The position numbers and the translations under genes were made by a program. From Acidimicrobiia bacterium (GTDB taxonomy: Bacteria; Actinomycetota; Acidimicrobiia; Spongiisociales; Spongiisociaceae), in the NCBI GenBank assembly GCA_021296345.1, contig JAGWAN010000004.1, positions 1-56,779 on the forward strand: a DNA stretch of 56,779 bases. The letters are read 5' to 3'. Position 1 is the first letter of the stretch, and each line of letters begins with the position of its first letter. Below the pieces are notes generated by a model that was not told where the DNA came from, did not search any database, and saw only the letters and a program-made list of their open reading frames with translations. Below are positions 24,412 through 32,639 of this stretch, piece by piece.

Positions 24412-26871
24412 TCAGACCGGCACCTTTGCCCGTTCCCGTTCCAGCTCCTCCATCGTGACCAGCACTTCGCGGGCCTTGGAGCCCTCGGAAGGCCCGACGA
24501 TCCCTCTGTTCTCGAGGATGTCCATGATCCGCCCTGCCCGGGCGAACCCGATCCGGAGCTTTCTCTGCAACATCGAGGTGGACCCCAGTTGCGAGCGGAC
24601 CACGAGGTCGGAGGCCTGCCGGATCAGGTCGGCATCCTCACCGTCGTCCTCATTGGTGGCCTCCTGGCGCCTGGATTCTTTGACCTCTTCCTCGATCTTC
24701 CGGTACTCGACCTTCTTCTGGTCCCGCACCCACTTGACCACCGCCGCGACCTCACCCTCACTCACCCACGCTCCCTGCACCCGTTGCGGGCGCGGATCGC
24801 GGGCGGTGATGACCAGCATGTCCCCCACTCCGACCAGCTTCTCGGCGCCCACCACGTCGATGATCACCCGCGAGTCGGCCTGCGAGGCCACGGAGAACGC
24901 GAACCGGCTCGGAATGTTGGCCTTGATCACGCCGGTGATCACGTTGACCGACGGCCGCTGGGTAGCGATCACCAGGTGGATCCCGACCGCCCGGGCCATC
25001 TGAGCAATGCGGACGATGGCCGTCTCGACATCGCGCCCCGCCACCATCATCAGATCGTTCAGCTCGTCGACGATCACCACCAGGAACGGGAAGCGATCGA
25101 ACTTGGCCCGATCCAGGCCGCCCGCGTCGTATTTCTCCCGGTAACCCGTGATGTCCCGCACCCCGCTCTCCGCGAGCAGCTCGTAGCGCCGGTCCATCTC
25201 ACCGACCGCCCAATGCAGAGCCTCCAATGCCTTCTTCGGCTTGGTGATCACCCGGGTAAGCAGGTGGGGAACCCCGTTGTACTGGCCGAGTTCAACCCGC
25301 TTGGGGTCGACCATGATCAACCGGACATCCTCCGGTTTGGTCCTCATAAGGATGGACGTGACGATCGAGTTGATGCATGAGGACTTGCCGGCGCCGGTCG
25401 CGCCGGCGATGAGCAGATGGGGTAGCTCTGCCAGGTTGACCAGGACGGGACGCCCCGAGATGTCCTCTCCCAGCCCGACCGCCAGCGGATGGTGGTTACC
25501 GGTCGATTCCTCCGAAGAGAGCACGTGGCCGAGCGTGACCAGCCGGCGATGCCGGTTCGGCACCTCCACCCCGATCGCCGACCGGCCGGGAATGGGCGCC
25601 AGGAGCCGCACATCAGGGGTCGCCAGCGCATAGGCGATGTCGCCGGCCAGGTTGGTGACCCGGGCGACCTTCACCCCGGCGGCAAGTTCGATCTCGTAGC
25701 GGGTGACGGTCGGCCCGGAAACCACGTTGGTGAGCCGGGCGTTGACCTCATGGTCGTGGAGCGTGGCTTCTAGCTGGCGGGCGGTCTCCTGGACCATCCT
25801 CCCGCTCCGATGCTCCGCCCTGGGTGTATCCAGCAGGTCAAGAGGAGGTAGCCGGTACCCGTCCGCATCGGGTGGAGTCGCTGCCGGGGACGGCTTCTTC
25901 GAAGCCTTGCGTTGACCGGCGACCTTCGCCCTACCGGGCTTCGAGGCGCCCGGAGCCGGACGCTTGGAAACCTTGACGACCTCACCCGATCCGGAGGGGT
26001 TTACCGGGGCAGGCTTTGGTGGACGGATTGGTCGGCGTGGTCTCGATACCTCGGAGGGCAGGGCTCTGCGGCGCTCCTCACGCCCGCCTACGATGCCGGC
26101 GAAACGGACTCGAGCGGCGCTCAGCCGTGCTCGAATCACCCTCACCGTATAGACGCTCAACTCACCCGACGCGACCAGGACCTCACCGATGGAGGCCCGC
26201 ATCGCCATCATCACCCCGCCGGACGACACCACTACGAGCACCACGAACGCACCCCAGAACCCGAGCGTCCGCTCCAGCGGGAAGGCGACCAGCGACCCGA
26301 TCACCCCTCCAGAATGCTTGACCCCCTCGGTGCCGGCGGCCAGGGCCGGATTGCCGGTCATGAGGTGGAACAGGCCCACCAACCCCACCAGCCAGACCAG
26401 TGCCCCGAAGAGAATCCGGCGGTAACCCTCGGCGGAACGACCGAGCAGGAGGGTGCCTCCCAGCCCGAGCAGCACCAGCGGAGACAGGTAGACCCACATG
26501 CCCAGCAGCAACCGGAGACCATCCAGCAGGTGCTGGCCCAGCGGACCGGCGGCCTCGACGAATGCGAGGGCCACCACCACGCCGGCCAGCGCCAGCGCCA
26601 GTCCGATCAGGTGGTGTGCCTGGCGCCCGATCCCGTAGCGGAGGCGCTCGTAGAGGAGAGCGAGGAGCGATTCACGAGGCTGACCGCGCGAGCCCTGTCG
26701 GACCCCCTTGGATCGGCCGGATGCTTGCGGCTTGGCCGACTTGGATCCAGACGCCCGGCGGGTAGCGGTACCCCCGCGCGGCTTGATCCGCTTCGTCTGC
26801 TCCCGATTCGCATGTACCTGTGACACCCGTCTCCGCCCCGTGTCCCCACGGGTGGATGTCGCCTTGGTCAT
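24412..26871 (-). CDS. ftsK: DNA translocase FtsK/SpoIIIE
   Basis: An 819-residue membrane-anchored DNA pump that moves chromosomes through the division septum. A basic N-terminal tail of about 75 residues is followed by four membrane helices (from LIGLALALAGVVVALAF to WGAFVVLVVVSSGGVMM), a Pro/Lys-rich linker, and the motor. Walker A is IAGATGAGKSS at about residue 489 and Walker B is VIVDELNDLMM. The C-terminal gamma winged helix (TSMLQRKLRIGFARAGRIMDILENRGIV) recognises polar KOPS-type DNA signals. The linker is short compared with E. coli FtsK, as in SpoIIIE-type proteins. It is the last gene of the conserved M16-dapB-dapA-rnj block, with a 137-bp gap after rnj. Confidence 0.95.
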   Translation of the reverse strand: MTKATSTRGDTGRRRVSQVHANREQTKRIKPRGGTATRRASGSKSAKPQASGRSKGVRQGSRGQPRESLLALLYERLRYGIGRQAHHLIGLALALAGVVVALAFVEAAGPLGQHLLDGLRLLLGMWVYLSPLVLLGLGGTLLLGRSAEGYRRILFGALVWLVGLVGLFHLMTGNPALAAGTEGVKHSGGVIGSLVAFPLERTLGFWGAFVVLVVVSSGGVMMAMRASIGEVLVASGELSVYTVRVIRARLSAARVRFAGIVGGREERRRALPSEVSRPRRPIRPPKPAPVNPSGSGEVVKVSKRPAPGASKPGRAKVAGQRKASKKPSPAATPPDADGYRLPPLDLLDTPRAEHRSGRMVQETARQLEATLHDHEVNARLTNVVSGPTVTRYEIELAAGVKVARVTNLAGDIAYALATPDVRLLAPIPGRSAIGVEVPNRHRRLVTLGHVLSSEESTGNHHPLAVGLGEDISGRPVLVNLAELPHLLIAGATGAGKSSCINSIVTSILMRTKPEDVRLIMVDPKRVELGQYNGVPHLLTRVITKPKKALEALHWAVGEMDRRYELLAESGVRDITGYREKYDAGGLDRAKFDRFPFLVVIVDELNDLMMVAGRDVETAIVRIAQMARAVGIHLVIATQRPSVNVITGVIKANIPSRFAFSVASQADSRVIIDVVGAEKLVGVGDMLVITARDPRPQRVQGAWVSEGEVAAVVKWVRDQKKVEYRKIEEEVKESRRQEATNEDDGEDADLIRQASDLVVRSQLGSTSMLQRKLRIGFARAGRIMDILENRGIVGPSEGSKAREVLVTMEELERERAKVPV

Positions 26872-27008
26872 GTAGCCGACCAGATTACACCAATCCGGGC
26901 CACACCGGCGGCTATCGGATGCGATCAGGAGAATCCCCGGCCGCAGATGTGGTTGCTCGCTGCTGGTTACTGGTCGCGGGAAGGCAGCGGGATAGACCTA
27001 ACTACCAA

Positions 27009-28640
27009 CTAGTCAAGGTAGGTGATCACCGGCACGACCACGGGTTTGCGGCGGACCTCGTGCCTGATCACCCGGCGCGCCGCGTGGCGGACGGCGGTGT
27101 CGACATCCCGGAAGAACCGAGCAGGATCGTCGTCGGCGGCATCCATGATCTCCTCGGCGACATCGTCCATAACGTGTAAGGGTTCGGCCATCAACCCGTA
27201 ACTCATCACCTGCGGAACCCTCACCAGTTCCTCCCCCTCCCCGTCCAAGAGGAGCGCCACCACCAGCACCCCGTCATCGCTGAGCCGGGCCCGCTCCCGG
27301 AGGAGACCTTGCTGGATGTCCCCTACTCCTGAGCCGTCCACATACACGTAACGCGCTTCGACCACACCACGCTCCACCCTGGTGGATTCGCCATCCAGGA
27401 CCACCGCATCGCCGTCTTCCAGGACCAGGACGTCCCGAACCCCCATGTCGATAGCGAGGTCGGCATGCGCCCGCAGATGGCGGTACTCGCCATGAACGGG
27501 CACGAAGGCATCGGGACGGACCAGGTTGATGAATGTCTTCAACTCCTCGGACGAAGCGTGACCGGACACATGCACGTTCGCGTTCCCCCCGTGATAGACC
27601 GTGGCGCCCCGCCGGATCATGTCGGAGATGACCTTGGAGACGGCGGTCTCGTTGCCCGGCACCGGGGTGGCCGAGATGAGGACCGTGTCGGTCTGGTTCA
27701 GGGCCACGAAGCGGTGCCGTCCCACAGCCATCAACGACAGCGCGGCGAAGGGCTCCCCCTGCGAACCGGTGGTGATGATCATCACCTCCTCGGCGGGCAG
27801 GTCCATCGCATCGGTGATCCTGATCACCCGGTCCTCGGGGATGTGGAGAACGCCCAGATCCCGACCGATAGCCACGTTGCGCTCCATGGACCTACCGATA
27901 AAGCTCAGGTAGCGACCGGCGGCCAAGCCGGCGTCGGACAGCTGTTGAACCCGATGCAGGTGGCTGGAGAAGCAGGTGCTGATGACCCGGCCCGGCGCCT
28001 GCTGGACGATGGAGAGGATGGGCGCCTCGAGCGACTTCTCGGAAGGCACGAACCCGTCCCGCTCGGCGTTGGTGGAGTCAGACAGCAGGAGCCGTACACC
28101 CTGGTTCCCGAACCGTCCGAAGGTGGGGAGGTCGGCGCGGCGCCCGTCGATCGGTGTCGGATCCAGCTTGAAGTCCCCTGTATGAAGGATCAGACCCTCG
28201 GGCGTGTCGAACACCACCCCGCTTCCCTGCGGGACCGAATGGGAGACTGGGATCAGCTGGAACCTGAACGGCCCCTCCGTGACCCATCGACCGTCCGGGG
28301 TGGGCCGGAAGTCCCTCTCGATTCTCATCTCGTCCACCCGCCCGGCCGCGATGGCCAGTGACAGCTCGGTGCCGAAGACCGGGACCGGTATCTCCGACAG
28401 GAAATAGCCGAGGCCGCCGATATGGTCCTCATGGCCGTGGGTGAGCACCACGCACCGGACGTCCTCCCAGCGCTCGACCAGCCACCGCCAGTCCGGAAGG
28501 ACGAGATCCACCCCCCGCATGTGCTCCTCGGGGAACATCAGGCCGCAATCGACCAGCGCTATCTGACCGTCGATCTCTACCGCAGCACAGTTGCGGCCGA
28601 TCTCGCCCAGACCCCCCAGGAATGTGACCCGGACGCTCAC
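27009..28640 (-). CDS. rnj: Ribonuclease J
   Basis: A 543-residue metallo-beta-lactamase/beta-CASP ribonuclease, with 5'-exo and endonuclease activity in mRNA decay and rRNA processing. The zinc motif HxHxDH is at residues 68-73 (THGHEDHIGG). Other metal residues are in LHTGDFK and the beta-CASP histidine region NVHVSGHAS, with VPVHGEYRHLRAHA at the second-half metal site. It begins at a GTG overlapping the dapA stop (GTGA). Order dapA-rnj matches many actinobacteria. The length is slightly below the common 555, all in the C-terminal dimerisation part. Confidence 0.95.
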   Translation of the reverse strand: MSVRVTFLGGLGEIGRNCAAVEIDGQIALVDCGLMFPEEHMRGVDLVLPDWRWLVERWEDVRCVVLTHGHEDHIGGLGYFLSEIPVPVFGTELSLAIAAGRVDEMRIERDFRPTPDGRWVTEGPFRFQLIPVSHSVPQGSGVVFDTPEGLILHTGDFKLDPTPIDGRRADLPTFGRFGNQGVRLLLSDSTNAERDGFVPSEKSLEAPILSIVQQAPGRVISTCFSSHLHRVQQLSDAGLAAGRYLSFIGRSMERNVAIGRDLGVLHIPEDRVIRITDAMDLPAEEVMIITTGSQGEPFAALSLMAVGRHRFVALNQTDTVLISATPVPGNETAVSKVISDMIRRGATVYHGGNANVHVSGHASSEELKTFINLVRPDAFVPVHGEYRHLRAHADLAIDMGVRDVLVLEDGDAVVLDGESTRVERGVVEARYVYVDGSGVGDIQQGLLRERARLSDDGVLVVALLLDGEGEELVRVPQVMSYGLMAEPLHVMDDVAEEIMDAADDDPARFFRDVDTAVRHAARRVIRHEVRRKPVVVPVITYLD

Positions 28641-29518
28641 AACCTCTGCGCTCGGCCTGCTGCGGCAACCACGACGTCGCGGGTCTCCGGCGACGCGGGG
28701 ACCAGCGGGAGCCTCGGATCACCAACCGGTTCCCAGAGGGCGTTGAGGCCGGCTTTCGTGGGCATCGGGTTGGGCTCCATGAAACAGGCATCGAACAGGG
28801 CAATCAGCCCGTGGTGAAGGCGCCACGCCTCGGCAGCGTCCCCCGCCCGGTGGGCCTCGATCATCCGCTTGATCTGGCGGCCGGCCAGATGTCCTGCCAC
28901 CGAGACCACGCCCTGACCACCCAACTCCATCATCGGAAGGGTTGCAGAGTCATCTCCCGAGAGCACCATAAAGTCATCCGGCAGCAGTTCCATGCTGGCT
29001 TTGGTGAACTCGAGGTCGCCCACCGCGTCCTTGGTAGCGGCGATATTCGGATGCTGTGCCATCTCGGCGAGGGTCTCCGCCTCGATCAACCGGGCGGTGC
29101 GGCTGGGAATGTTGTAGATCATGAGGGGAAGATCGGTTGCGTCGGCGATGGTCAGAAAGTGGGCCAGAAGGCCGGCCTGGCTCGGCCTCGAGTAGTAGGG
29201 GGTAACCGCCATCAAGGCGTCAACGCCCACATCGGCCGCTTTCTTGGACATCTCGACCGAGTGCCGGGTGTCGTAGGTGCCGGTCCCGGCGATCACCACG
29301 GCCTTACCTCCAACAGCCTCCACCACGGTGGAGTACAGGGCCAGCTTCTCCGCATCGGTCAATGTGGGCGACTCGCCGGTGGTTCCGGTCACCAGCAGAC
29401 CGTCGTGCCCGTTCTCGACCAGGTGGATCGCCAACCGGGCCATCCGGCCGTAGTCGACCGACCCGTCGCCGGCAAAGGGGGTGATCATGGCGGTGGTCAA
29501 GCCGGCAGTCAGGGCCAA
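28637..29518 (-). CDS. dapA: 4-Hydroxy-tetrahydrodipicolinate synthase
   Basis: A 293-residue class I aldolase-type enzyme that condenses pyruvate and aspartate semialdehyde in lysine and diaminopimelate synthesis. The substrate loop GTTGES (residues 45-50), tyrosine YNIPSR (Y135) and Schiff-base K163 in AATKDAVGDL are in place. The frame opens at 29560, but a TTG at 29518 is preferred: AAAGGAA lies just upstream and the protein then begins MALTAGLTTAMITPF, which is the family N-terminus. It is about 100 bp from dapB and overlaps rnj, so the genes probably share a message. Confidence 0.93.
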   Translation of the reverse strand: MALTAGLTTAMITPFAGDGSVDYGRMARLAIHLVENGHDGLLVTGTTGESPTLTDAEKLALYSTVVEAVGGKAVVIAGTGTYDTRHSVEMSKKAADVGVDALMAVTPYYSRPSQAGLLAHFLTIADATDLPLMIYNIPSRTARLIEAETLAEMAQHPNIAATKDAVGDLEFTKASMELLPDDFMVLSGDDSATLPMMELGGQGVVSVAGHLAGRQIKRMIEAHRAGDAAEAWRLHHGLIALFDACFMEPNPMPTKAGLNALWEPVGDPRLPLVPASPETRDVVVAAAGRAQRL

Positions 29519-29617
29519 GTTCCGTTCCTTTCGCGGGTGGCCGGCCTGGAGGCCGCCCATTCGGTTTACCGCGCGGGCTCAATCATAGGAGCATGCCGAA
29601 AGAGACGGGGACGGGGA

Positions 29618-30388
29618 TCAGAGGGCGAGCAAGCCATCGAGGCCCACCGTGACCGGCTCCTCCAGAGAGGACACCGACCGCAGTGCCAGCACGATTCCGG
29701 CGGCGAAGGCGGAGATGTCAATGGTGTCGTGGCGGATGGTCAGGTACTCGCCGACCCCACCCAGGATCACCTCCTGGTGAGCCAGCATGCCCGGTGAGCG
29801 GATCGAATGGACGGGAACACCCTCGACGTCGGCGCCGAGGGCGCCTTCCTTCAACTCCCGGCCCCGATCGATCGGTGGAATGCCCGCCTCCTGACGGGTC
29901 CGCGCCATGCGGGCTGCGGTGTTGAGAGCGGTTCCGGAGGGTGCGTCACGCTTCCGGTCGTGGTGCAACTCGATGATCTCCGCCGCCGCGAAGAACGGTG
30001 CCGCCATCTCCGCGAACCGCATCATCAGCACCGAGCCGAGGGAGAAGTTGGGGACCACCAAGCACCTCCGGTCGCTCCCCGCCCACTCGTCCCGGAGCCT
30101 GGCGATGCGGGAGGAGTCGTACCCCGAGGTTCCGATCACCACGTGTGCTCCGAAAGACTTCCACCGGCTGACGTTGGAAGGGGCCACTTCCGGGTGGGTG
30201 AGCTCCAGGACCACATCACACCGGCGCAAGTGCTCGGGATCGCCCGAGCAGGTGCCCCCGGCGAGCGGCTCGCCGTCGTGGCCCGGTGCGTACAGACCCC
30301 CGACGATCAGATCCTCCAACGGTTCGATGGCGGCCTGCGAGAGAAGACCCATCCTTCCGGGGGCACCGGAGATCCCGACCGAGATCAC
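29618..30388 (-). CDS. dapB: 4-Hydroxy-tetrahydrodipicolinate reductase
   Basis: A 256-residue NAD(P)H-dependent reductase, the step after DapA. The N-terminal Rossmann motif is VGISGAPGRMG. The catalytic and substrate-binding segment is IELHHDRKRDAPSGTAL, containing the conserved H-H-xx-K-xDAPSGTA signature. VVIGTSGY and PNFSLGSVLMMRF are also family segments. The gene overlaps the M16 peptidase start (ATGA) so is coupled to it. The region between dapB and dapA (29519-29617) holds no gene. Confidence 0.95.
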   Translation of the reverse strand: MISVGISGAPGRMGLLSQAAIEPLEDLIVGGLYAPGHDGEPLAGGTCSGDPEHLRRCDVVLELTHPEVAPSNVSRWKSFGAHVVIGTSGYDSSRIARLRDEWAGSDRRCLVVPNFSLGSVLMMRFAEMAAPFFAAAEIIELHHDRKRDAPSGTALNTAARMARTRQEAGIPPIDRGRELKEGALGADVEGVPVHSIRSPGMLAHQEVILGGVGEYLTIRHDTIDISAFAAGIVLALRSVSSLEEPVTVGLDGLLAL

Positions 30389-31635
30389 GATAGGTATGCC
30401 TCGAACTCCCCGGCCGGGAGGGGGCCCACGGCGCCCACCACCCGCGGCCCCGTCAGGTTGCGGGCGGCTATGTCCGCGACGTCCTTCCTGGTGACGGATT
30501 CGACCCGGGCCAGGCGCTCATCAAGCGAAAGATGTGGCAAGCCGAACAGCTGGTTACGGCCCAGGCGGATCATCCGGGCGTTGGTGTCCTCCATCGAGAG
30601 AGCCAGGGCGCCCCGCATGTGTCCCTTGGCCCTGTCCAGTTCTGCTCCCGTCACTCCCTCCGAGATCATCCGCGCGATCTCCTCGGCGAGGATCTCCATG
30701 ACCGTGTGGGCATTGGCCGGCGTGGTGCCTACGTACACTCCCCAACCGCCCGTCTCGGCGAAGCGCATCGTGAAGCTATGGACCGCGTAGGCCAGACCCC
30801 GTTCCTCGCGGATCTTCTGAAACAGCCGGGACGACATACCGCCGCCCAGTATGTGATGCATCACACCGTCGGCGATCCGACCCTCGTCGGTGCGGTGGAT
30901 CGACTCGCCCCCGTATACCAAGTGGACCTGCTCGGTGTCTCGCTCCACCACACTCGCCCTTGAGCCGACCCGGAGTGCATCCAGGTCATGGGTGCCGTCC
31001 TCGGCGTCCCAGGCGCCGAAGCGGCACTCCACCATCTCCTCCACCTCTTCGTGTTCCACATTGCCGGCCACCGCCACCAGTGCGGTTCCCGAGCCGTAGC
31101 GCCTCTGCCAGTAACCCCTCAGAACCTCCGGCGTCATGCCGCCGATCGACTCTCGGGTCCCCAGCACCGGCAGGCCCAGCGGATGTCCATGGAAGAGGGT
31201 CCGCATGAAGGTCTCACCCGCAACATCCGACGGATCGTCCTCGTTCATGTTGATCTCCTCGATCACCACGTTGCGTTCGGAATCGATCTCGTCCGGCCGG
31301 AACGCGGGACGCTGGAGCATCTCCGCCAGCAGGTCCATGCCGGTCGCTAACTCGCTGTCGAGCATGCGGGCCCAGAAACAGGTGAACTCCTTGGAGGTGA
31401 AGGCGTTGCTCTGGGCGCCGATGGCGTCGAACGTCTCGGATATGTACCGGGCCGACAGCTTTTCGGTACCTTTGAAAAGGAGGTGTTCGAGGAAGTGGGC
31501 CGCGCCCGCCTCACCGGGACGCTCATCCCTGCTCCCGGTGTCTATCCAGCAACCCACCGCCACCGACCTGACATCCGGAACCGGTTCGGTCACGACCGTC
31601 AACCCCGTGGACGCCCGGGAAATCTCAACCTGCAT
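30385..31635 (-). CDS. M16 family zinc peptidase
   Basis: A 416-residue member of the M16/pitrilysin family (mitochondrial processing peptidase-like, PqqL/YmxG group). The inverted zinc motif HxxEH is H47-F-L-E50-H51 (HFLEHLLFKGT), with the distal Glu in VVIEEINMNEDD. The C-terminal half has the inactive repeat and R/Y motif (GTALVAVAGNVEHEE and GMSSRLFQKIREERGLAYAVHSF). In actinobacteria this gene usually follows pnp and precedes dapB; here pnp is replaced by the divergent rhomboid gene. The ATG follows TACCAT by eight bases. Likely cytosolic; the peptide substrate is not known. Confidence 0.92.
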   Translation of the reverse strand: MQVEISRASTGLTVVTEPVPDVRSVAVGCWIDTGSRDERPGEAGAAHFLEHLLFKGTEKLSARYISETFDAIGAQSNAFTSKEFTCFWARMLDSELATGMDLLAEMLQRPAFRPDEIDSERNVVIEEINMNEDDPSDVAGETFMRTLFHGHPLGLPVLGTRESIGGMTPEVLRGYWQRRYGSGTALVAVAGNVEHEEVEEMVECRFGAWDAEDGTHDLDALRVGSRASVVERDTEQVHLVYGGESIHRTDEGRIADGVMHHILGGGMSSRLFQKIREERGLAYAVHSFTMRFAETGGWGVYVGTTPANAHTVMEILAEEIARMISEGVTGAELDRAKGHMRGALALSMEDTNARMIRLGRNQLFGLPHLSLDERLARVESVTRKDVADIAARNLTGPRVVGAVGPLPAGEFEAYLS

Positions 31636-31643
31636 GGGCCGGT

Positions 31644-31649
31644 ATGGTA
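31644..31649 (-). promoter_or_regulatory. -10 box of the M16-dapB-dapA-rnj operon
   Basis: TACCAT on the minus strand, eight bases before the ATG at 31635. It heads the block that includes dapB, dapA and rnj. Confidence 0.45.
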
Positions 31650-31747
31650 CAAGCAGTTCCCGGGTGGCCGGCCGCCGGGCACCGAGTCTCTTGCCGGGGG
31701 GCTCCCCACCACCACACGCCCCAGCCGAGTACTAACCACCCTGCTCG

Positions 31748-31753
31748 TACAAT
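31748..31753 (+). promoter_or_regulatory. -10 box of the rhomboid gene
   Basis: TACAAT, exactly seven bases before the ATG at 31761. The box overlaps an upstream in-frame ATG at 31752, which argues that 31761 is the true, leaderless start. Confidence 0.5.
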
Positions 31754-31760
31754 GGACGGC

Positions 31761-32579
31761 ATGGACAACGGAACGTCAAGCGCCGCCGGCCCGTCCACCT
31801 GCCACAGGCACCGGGACCGGATCACCTACCTGCGGTGCTCGCGGTGCGAACGGCACATCTGTGGGGAGTGTTCCCGGGATTCGCCCGTAGGCCAGCGGTG
31901 CCCGGAATGCGCCGGCGTCACGACCCGGGTTGTACCCGCCCGCAGCATCCGATCCGGTATGACCCCGGCGGTCCTCGTGATCATCGTGATTTCGGTGGCC
32001 GCCTACCTGGCCCAGCGGCTGAACGCTCGGTTCACCATCGACTACGCCCATATCACCGTGGCGGTCAGTGCCGGCGAGTGGTGGCGGGTCATCACCGCCA
32101 CCTTCCTGCACTCCACCGGCAGCATCGTCCACATCCTCTTCAACATGTACGCCCTCTACCTGTTCGGACCGTACATCGAGCGGCAGGCGGGTGTCATCCG
32201 CTTCGTGGCGCTCTACGTCGCCTCCGCGATTACGGGAGGAGTGGCCTTCCAGTACTTGGCGGACGGCGGCGCGGTGGGGGCCTCGGGCGCCATCTTCGGG
32301 CTCTTCGGCGCCGTTCTGGTGGGAACATATCCGCTCCGCCACACCCCGGCCGGCGCAGCCCGTTTCCGCCAACTCCTCCTGCTGCTGGCGATCAACCTCG
32401 CTCTGCCCCTCCTGGTTCCCGGGATCGCCTGGGAAGCCCATGTCGGCGGTTTGGTGGCCGGAATGCTCATCGTGGGGGCCTGGCAGAGGATTCCGCCGGG
32501 TCCCAGTGCCGATCTGGCGCGAACCCTCGTGCCCTCGATACTCATACTGGCGGGCTTGCTGGCCGTGTTCGTGGCCTGA
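31761..32579 (+). CDS. Rhomboid family intramembrane serine protease with N-terminal zinc finger
   Basis: A 272-residue membrane protease. The first 50 residues form a B-box-like zinc finger with paired Cys/His (CHRHRD, CSRCE, HICGEC, CPEC). Six or so helices follow; HILFNMYALYLFG marks helix 2, the catalytic serine is S175 in GASGAIFG, and the catalytic histidine is H227 in EAHVGGLVAG. Rhomboids of this kind with a cytosolic zinc finger are common in actinobacteria and cyanobacteria. The start at 31761 is chosen from the -10 box at 31748-31753; an ATG at 31752 would add three residues. It is divergent from the M16 gene. Confidence 0.92.
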   Translation: MDNGTSSAAGPSTCHRHRDRITYLRCSRCERHICGECSRDSPVGQRCPECAGVTTRVVPARSIRSGMTPAVLVIIVISVAAYLAQRLNARFTIDYAHITVAVSAGEWWRVITATFLHSTGSIVHILFNMYALYLFGPYIERQAGVIRFVALYVASAITGGVAFQYLADGGAVGASGAIFGLFGAVLVGTYPLRHTPAGAARFRQLLLLLAINLALPLLVPGIAWEAHVGGLVAGMLIVGAWQRIPPGPSADLARTLVPSILILAGLLAVFVA

Positions 32580-32639
32580 ACAACCGATAGTGGTCTGTCC
32601 TGGTCCACGCACGGGCCGGACCTGCGACAATAGAGCTTT